Assembly (NCBI GenBank): GCA_019187225.1
Contig: JABAQQ010000071.1
Span: 1 to 35,120 of the forward strand
Direction of reading: 5' to 3'
Length of the DNA stretch: 35,120 nucleotides
Source of the DNA: Saprospiraceae bacterium
Lineage (GTDB): Bacteria > Bacteroidota > Bacteroidia > Chitinophagales > Saprospiraceae
Below, piece after piece: positions 31,492-35,120 of this stretch (the stretch's first letter is position 1; each line of letters begins with the position of its first letter). A program made the translations under genes and the position numbers. The notes below the pieces were generated by a model. The model did no database searches. It had not been told where the DNA came from and worked only from the letters and a program-made list of their open reading frames with translations.

Positions 31492-33867
31492 TCACCGCGC
31501 ATACGCCTCCAGCCACTTGCATTCTTTCACAATGGCCTCATAAAATTTTGTATTGGAATACCTTGTCATCAAAAGGTTGTAGTAATTCATGTAATCGTCG
31601 GGCAGAACGGGTATGAGCCTACTGCCCGGTTTGTAGGTGCATTCCTTGTCGCAAAACCATTGTTTTTGCCTGCAGCGGGCGGCCATAAAAGCGGCGCGGG
31701 CGGCCATTTCGGCGGTTTGGGCGGTGCCGAGAGATTTTTCAAAATAGGAAAGCGCGAGGCTGAGGTCCGTGTTTTCGCGGTTGCCGTCGGGCGAGTTGCG
31801 AAGTGGAAAAACAGGTCCCTGGGCGAGGCGCAACTGGTTGTAGCCGCTGCGGTAGTAATCCGTCACCTCCCATTCGTATCCGAAGTATGACATGTTGTAA
31901 TAGCCCAGACCAAGCAGGTAATAAAACCAGGCGGCTTCCGCTTTCTTTTCTGCCTGGGCAGCTTTGGCGCGGAACTCGAAGTCGAGGATGTGTTCGGCGA
32001 TCTGGCGGCGTGTCAGGAACAGGGTATCGTACACATCCCGGTGGATGCGCTCCCCTACTTTTTCCCGGAAGGGACTGAATTTCGTAAGCCGAATCTCCTC
32101 CGAGGGTTTGATCTTCCGCAGAGTGGCCAATGCCGCTTCCGGCTGTCCGAGGCCGAGCAGGTAGGCCCCCTTGATCTCCAGCAATTGCGCCCGGATGCGG
32201 TCGGGACTGGTATCCATCATCATCGTCCGTTCGAGCAGCACCGGATCGTTGGAGTCGGCGAGTTTGAGCAGGTCGTCCAATACTGCCAGGTTAGGGTTGT
32301 AGCCCAATGCGGAAGGCGGATATGCCGCGATAATGGCTTTTCCGGGATGGCTTCTGGCGGCGTAATCCTGCGACAACCAGTCCTGCAGGAACAACTCGAA
32401 ATTGGGATATTGCTTGAATACATTGTAACTCCTGACGCGGTAGGCCACGCTGTCGGCTTTTCCATTGCCGATCGTGTCGAGGTTCATCACATCGAGCAGG
32501 CAGTACCACATCTCGAGTTGGTGATAGAGACTTTTGTCTTCATCCTTTTTATCCAGCCTTTTTTCAAGGCGGTGCCAGCTCGTGCCGGCGGCATAGCGGT
32601 CGCCCGCCAGCAATTCGAGATAGCCTTCGATGGCCTGCCAGAGTTTCAGGTTGGCGACTTTTTTGTCGCGGATGACCTGTCGAACAAATTTTTGAAGGTC
32701 GAGCAGGTGTTTGTCGGCGTTTTGCCGCTTGATGTCGCCGATGGCCTGACCGTATTTTCGGTCGGTGACCGCCGTACGGAGAACGACCTTTTCCAATTCC
32801 TGCACATCGCTTGCCAGCAACAGTTCCAGTTGCTGGTTTTGCGGGTCGAGGTCGTATATCTGTTGCAGATCTTCCACTGCCTGGGCATGGGAACCGCCGG
32901 CCCGCATGGCATACAAGGTTGCCTTTTCTGCATCACTTTGGCAAAGACGCAGCGTTTGTTCCCAGTCGTTGTCGTTGCGGATGAGAAAACTGCGCCAGGC
33001 CTGGATGCGTTTGGAGGGGCAATTGCGGAAAATAAGCGAATAGCGGTAAGCAGCCTCGGCATACCTTTTTTGTTGTTGCATCGCTCCGGCCAGATGCCCG
33101 ATGATCCAGTAGTAGATAATGCTCGGCTTTTTCAGATCAATCCTGGGGATCAGATAGTTGTACAGTTCTTCGGTGTATTTCCAGTTGCGGGCGTAATGCG
33201 CCAGCCGGATCACCTGGTAGGCATAGCGCAGCCGGACAAAATAAGAAGATGTCTGGTCGAAACGCCCCATGCCTTCGTTGATGAGGGTATACATCGTTTG
33301 CACGTCGCGTTCCGGTAGTTTCCAGCCGTCGCCCTGCGCAAGGACGTAGGGTTCGCACTTTTTGGCGAACATAAGGTAGTCAATCACCTCCGTGCAACCG
33401 TTCAGAGCAAGCATCTCGGCGAAGGTGTTCCCGCCCATCGAGAAAGGCAACAAAGTCCGTTTCTGCTTGTCCAGCGCCGCATTGCGCAATTGTACGAGAT
33501 CGTCGAAATTGGATTGATACACCACTTCCTCTACATCGGCGTACTCCGGCTGGCCGCAAAACCGCTCGATCCACTCCCTGATATTTTCTTCTTTCTGAAT
33601 GTCTTTGCTGAAATAAATCTGCTCGTAATAGTCGTCCCAACGCAGAAAAAACGGAGCGTACGCCGCATTTTTATGGATGATGTCGGGATTTAAAAAGGTG
33701 TAGCCGTAGAAAGGGCGGGCGTCGGGAGAGCAATTGCCGGTTGACGGTTGACGGTTGCCGGTTGACGGTTGTTCAAATGGCGAGAAAGAAGTCGAAAAAA
33801 AAATGAGCAAACCGAGCGCGAAGCACGCGCTCACTTTTTCTTTTCGGGAAAATTGATCACTTGGCAT
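31492..33867 (-). CDS. large exported helical-repeat (TPR-like) protein of unknown function
   Basis: This 791-residue protein is not recognised as a named family. A hydrophobic N-terminal segment (CFALGLLIFFSTSFS) suggests export. Much of the rest is helical and contains TPR-like stretches, such as YAEAAYRYSLIFRNCPS and AEAAWFYYLLGLGYYNMSYFGYE, and QPEAALATLRKI. Residues about 33-46 (PSTGNRQPSTGN) are encoded by heptamer word repeats inside the gene. ATG 33867 gives an overlap with the lipoprotein gene; a GTG at 33834 would make a GTGA overlap with the lipoprotein stop and a compact signal peptide, and is a real alternative. The gene forms a pair with the upstream lipoprotein gene and may share function with it. 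Confidence 0.75.
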   Translation of the reverse strand: MPSDQFSRKEKVSACFALGLLIFFSTSFSPFEQPSTGNRQPSTGNCSPDARPFYGYTFLNPDIIHKNAAYAPFFLRWDDYYEQIYFSKDIQKEENIREWIERFCGQPEYADVEEVVYQSNFDDLVQLRNAALDKQKRTLLPFSMGGNTFAEMLALNGCTEVIDYLMFAKKCEPYVLAQGDGWKLPERDVQTMYTLINEGMGRFDQTSSYFVRLRYAYQVIRLAHYARNWKYTEELYNYLIPRIDLKKPSIIYYWIIGHLAGAMQQQKRYAEAAYRYSLIFRNCPSKRIQAWRSFLIRNDNDWEQTLRLCQSDAEKATLYAMRAGGSHAQAVEDLQQIYDLDPQNQQLELLLASDVQELEKVVLRTAVTDRKYGQAIGDIKRQNADKHLLDLQKFVRQVIRDKKVANLKLWQAIEGYLELLAGDRYAAGTSWHRLEKRLDKKDEDKSLYHQLEMWYCLLDVMNLDTIGNGKADSVAYRVRSYNVFKQYPNFELFLQDWLSQDYAARSHPGKAIIAAYPPSALGYNPNLAVLDDLLKLADSNDPVLLERTMMMDTSPDRIRAQLLEIKGAYLLGLGQPEAALATLRKIKPSEEIRLTKFSPFREKVGERIHRDVYDTLFLTRRQIAEHILDFEFRAKAAQAEKKAEAAWFYYLLGLGYYNMSYFGYEWEVTDYYRSGYNQLRLAQGPVFPLRNSPDGNRENTDLSLALSYFEKSLGTAQTAEMAARAAFMAARCRQKQWFCDKECTYKPGSRLIPVLPDDYMNYYNLLMTRYSNTKFYEAIVKECKWLEAYAR
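33734..33775. repeat. heptamer array inside a coding region, TTGACGG / TTGCCGG
   Basis: Five exact 7-mers (TTGCCGG, TTGACGG, TTGACGG, TTGCCGG, TTGACGG at 33734-33768) and one diverged unit TTGTTCA make 42 bases, a multiple of three, so the reading frame of the 791-residue protein is kept. On the minus strand they encode a Pro/Ser/Thr/Gly/Asn-rich stretch just after the signal sequence. Confidence 0.9.
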
Positions 33868-34901
33868 ACACTATCGAGCAGTTGAACCGGATAACGGCGA
33901 ACAATGGCGGAATCTAAATGAAAAAAAGCGACCGCCGCATCGTCCGCCAGATCGGCCTGAGCGGCAAGACGTGCAGCCTCGGTGAGAAGCACCGGCGAAA
34001 TTGCCTCCACCTTCAGCAAGTCGCCCGGGCGAAGATAGTGACCTGCAATAAAAGTGCCTTTCCGAATGTGGAAGGTGGATTTCGGATTTCGGATGGCGGA
34101 TGGCGGATTGGGGATTGCCTGGAACCTCGCCGTATCTGCCAGTTCGCTGTCGGGCACTTCCGGGATAATTTTCCACAATTCGCCGTCCCGGAAAACGAGC
34201 GCCCAGGAAAACACAGGTAAGGCGAGATCGAGCGGCAAGGGGTAGTTTTTCGGCGCCCCCACGAGGTATTTACGGGCGTCGTCCGGTTGAAAGATAGAGT
34301 TTCCTGCTTCCGGGCTTTCGATATCGCCCGTGTTGTAAAACATCAGCATCCCGCGTTCGACGGGAGGCACGCCGGTTTTTTCGGGGAATTTGTATTGATG
34401 CAGGCGTATGGTAGCGCTCAGCCGAACATTTTCCGGAAGGCGCTCTTTTATTTTTTTTAAAAACAGGAAAAAAGCATCGCAGGTGGAAGACGTCCAGTCG
34501 CAGTCAAACTGGAGTTCGTTCCACTCCACTCCCACAGTGTAAGGAAGCGTTTCCATCACCTTCTCCGCCAACCACCCTGTCTTTTCTTCTGAAATATTTT
34601 TAAAAACCTCGTTAGTGAGGAACACGACCGGTACCACCTCAAATTGAGAAAGCCCGGAAGTATCCGCCATTTCGAGCCGGGAATACGGTTGAATTTCCCC
34701 CGTCGCAGGGTCGCGTCCGATGTCCAGCAATTTGACATAGAGTTTTTTACAAACAAAGGAATCGAGGTAAGCGCGTTCGGCAGGCGTGAGGGAGAAAGTC
34801 GTTTGCCAGTGATAAAATGAATGAACGACTGAACGCTGCTGCGGAGAGGTGCAGGCGACCAACAGAAATACCAACCCCTTAAAAAACCATATCTCGCGCA
34901 T
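33831..34901 (-). CDS. lipoprotein, probably DUF3142-like TIM-barrel
   Basis: This 356-residue protein has a lipoprotein signal: LVFLLVAC with lipobox Cys17, so it should be lipid-anchored. The middle has VGVEWNELQFDCDWTSSTCDAFFLFLKKIKERLPENVRLSATIRLHQYK, reminiscent of the acidic, strand-ending-in-DFDW pattern and the following helices of DUF3142/glycosidase-like TIM barrels, and GMLMFYNTGDIES further on. That assignment is tentative. Residues about 261-276 (AIPNPPSAIRNPKSTF) are encoded by a heptamer array, probably a surface loop insertion. The stop overlaps the next gene. Start ATG 34901 sits 38 bases from the large palindrome at 34939. Confidence 0.7.
   Translation of the reverse strand: MREIWFFKGLVFLLVACTSPQQRSVVHSFYHWQTTFSLTPAERAYLDSFVCKKLYVKLLDIGRDPATGEIQPYSRLEMADTSGLSQFEVVPVVFLTNEVFKNISEEKTGWLAEKVMETLPYTVGVEWNELQFDCDWTSSTCDAFFLFLKKIKERLPENVRLSATIRLHQYKFPEKTGVPPVERGMLMFYNTGDIESPEAGNSIFQPDDARKYLVGAPKNYPLPLDLALPVFSWALVFRDGELWKIIPEVPDSELADTARFQAIPNPPSAIRNPKSTFHIRKGTFIAGHYLRPGDLLKVEAISPVLLTEAARLAAQADLADDAAVAFFHLDSAIVRRYPVQLLDSVCQVINFPEKKK
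34070..34118. repeat. heptamer array inside the lipoprotein gene, GGATTTC / GGATGGC
   Basis: Six consecutive 7-mers GGATTTC, GGATTTC, GGATGGC, GGATGGC, GGATTGG, GGATTGC (34077-34118), preceded by a diverged GGAAGGT. The 42 bases equal 14 codons and keep the frame. The words are the same class as the intergenic arrays at 21010 and 24606. Confidence 0.9.
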
Positions 34902-34938
34902 ACAGTCATTTGCCCATTTTAAACTGTAAATGAATTGT

Positions 34939-34995
34939 TTAAATAGAGAGGTGTGAAAAAAAATTTGAAATTTTTTTTCACACCTCTCTATTTAA
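34939..34995. repeat. perfect 57-bp palindrome with 28-bp arms
   Basis: TTAAATAGAGAGGTGTG plus A8 and TTT (34939-34966) is exactly complementary to 34968-34995, around a single G at 34967. It lies between the lipoprotein start and the probable transposase. Its arms do not match any word-repeat class of the window. Confidence 0.95.
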
Positions 34996-34996
34996 C

Positions 34997-35035
34997 ATGA
35001 GTCATCCCGAATTTTGGGGTGACTCATTTTATTTT
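34997..35035 (+). terminator. Rho-independent terminator ahead of the transposase gene
   Basis: ATGAGTCATCCC (34997-35008) pairs with GGGGTGACTCAT (35016-35027), 12 bp with one G-T pair, over loop GAATTTT, followed by TTTATTTT. It starts two bases after the perfect palindrome and faces into the transposase gene, which would block transcription entering from the left. Confidence 0.75.
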
Positions 35036-35048
35036 GGGTCAAAAAAAG

Positions 35049-35093
35049 AACCTCCTGTATTTTAGTGGTGTCGAATCACAAAAACAGGAGGTT
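35049..35093 (+). promoter_or_regulatory. hairpin that sequesters the Shine-Dalgarno of the transposase gene
   Basis: AACCTCCTGT (35049-35058) is perfectly complementary to ACAGGAGGTT (35084-35093), which contains the Shine-Dalgarno AGGAGG (35086-35091) five bases before ATG 35097. A transcript begun left of 35049 would hide the ribosome site in a 10-bp stem. A transcript begun inside the loop would leave it free. Confidence 0.8.
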
Positions 35094-35096
35094 ATC

Positions 35097-35120
35097 ATGT
35101 ATATACGGGACAAATATAAG
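35097..35120 (+). CDS. 5' end of a probable transposase (partial)
   Basis: Eight codons, MYIRDKYK, are visible before the window ends. The strong AGGAGG with 5-base spacing is unlike the host genes here, and the MYIR-type beginning followed by basic residues resembles N-termini of some IS-element transposases (IS1634-like from memory). The context of terminator and sequestered Shine-Dalgarno supports a mobile element. The identity stays open. Confidence 0.45.

Noticed and set aside
31990-33318. A 442-codon frame on the + strand
   Set aside because: It is antisense to the 791-residue exported protein gene, has no recognisable motif, and its codon pattern mirrors the real gene on the other strand.

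Overview
The window looks like chromosomal DNA of a Bacteroidota member, probably of the Saprospiria/Chitinophagia type. The reasons are the gene repertoire (paired M16 peptidases, YajC, an RseP-type site-2 protease, HscB, effector-associated-domain proteins), the near absence of Shine-Dalgarno sequences in front of host genes, and a TAnnTTTG-type promoter element in front of hemL. Base composition is near 50% GC. No taxonomic search could be run, so the placement is an inference.

Positions 1 to 17,880 (+ strand) hold a polysaccharide (EPS/capsule) gene cluster: the tail of an unidentified gene; three tandem paralogous FemAB/CelD-type GNAT acyltransferases, the third broken by an in-frame TAG; an ATP-grasp ligase; a GT4 glycosyltransferase; an AsnB-type amidotransferase; a polysaccharide deacetylase; a fourth FemAB-like protein; a DUF354 GT-B-like protein; an MBOAT plus SGNH O-acylation pair; a second deacetylase; a UDP-sugar 4-epimerase; a deacetylase-like protein; and a phosphoglycosyl transferase with a methyltransferase-like N-terminus. 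A strong terminator closes the cluster. No Wzx or Wzy is visible. The combination suggests a polymer that is deacetylated, O-acylated and perhaps carries amide-linked amino acids.

Positions 17,880 to 29,280 are mostly housekeeping and envelope genes: a membrane protein with a P-loop-like motif lacking the Walker lysine, hemL, an outer-membrane barrel, yajC, a catalytically dead and an active M16 peptidase, a YkuK-type RNase H-like protein, rseP, hscB and tRNA-Leu(CAA) with its own terminator.

Positions 29,430 to 31,230 (- strand) hold a two-gene conflict/immunity-type operon: a trypsin-like protease and a TIR protein that share a homologous N-terminal effector-associated (EAD-like) domain. 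Further upstream on the same strand are a large repeat-type exported protein and a lipoprotein.

The right edge (34,930 to 35,120) carries a perfect 57-bp palindrome, a terminator, and the start of a probable transposase gene whose strong Shine-Dalgarno sequence is sequestered by a hairpin.

Running through the window is a family of palindromic arrays built of degenerate 7- to 9-nt words. They sit mostly between genes, often right at start or stop codons, and twice lie inside reading frames. One 77-bp member occurs at two loci in opposite orientation with 71 of 77 bases identical. A separate 101-bp tandem REP-like element lies between the DUF354 and MBOAT genes.
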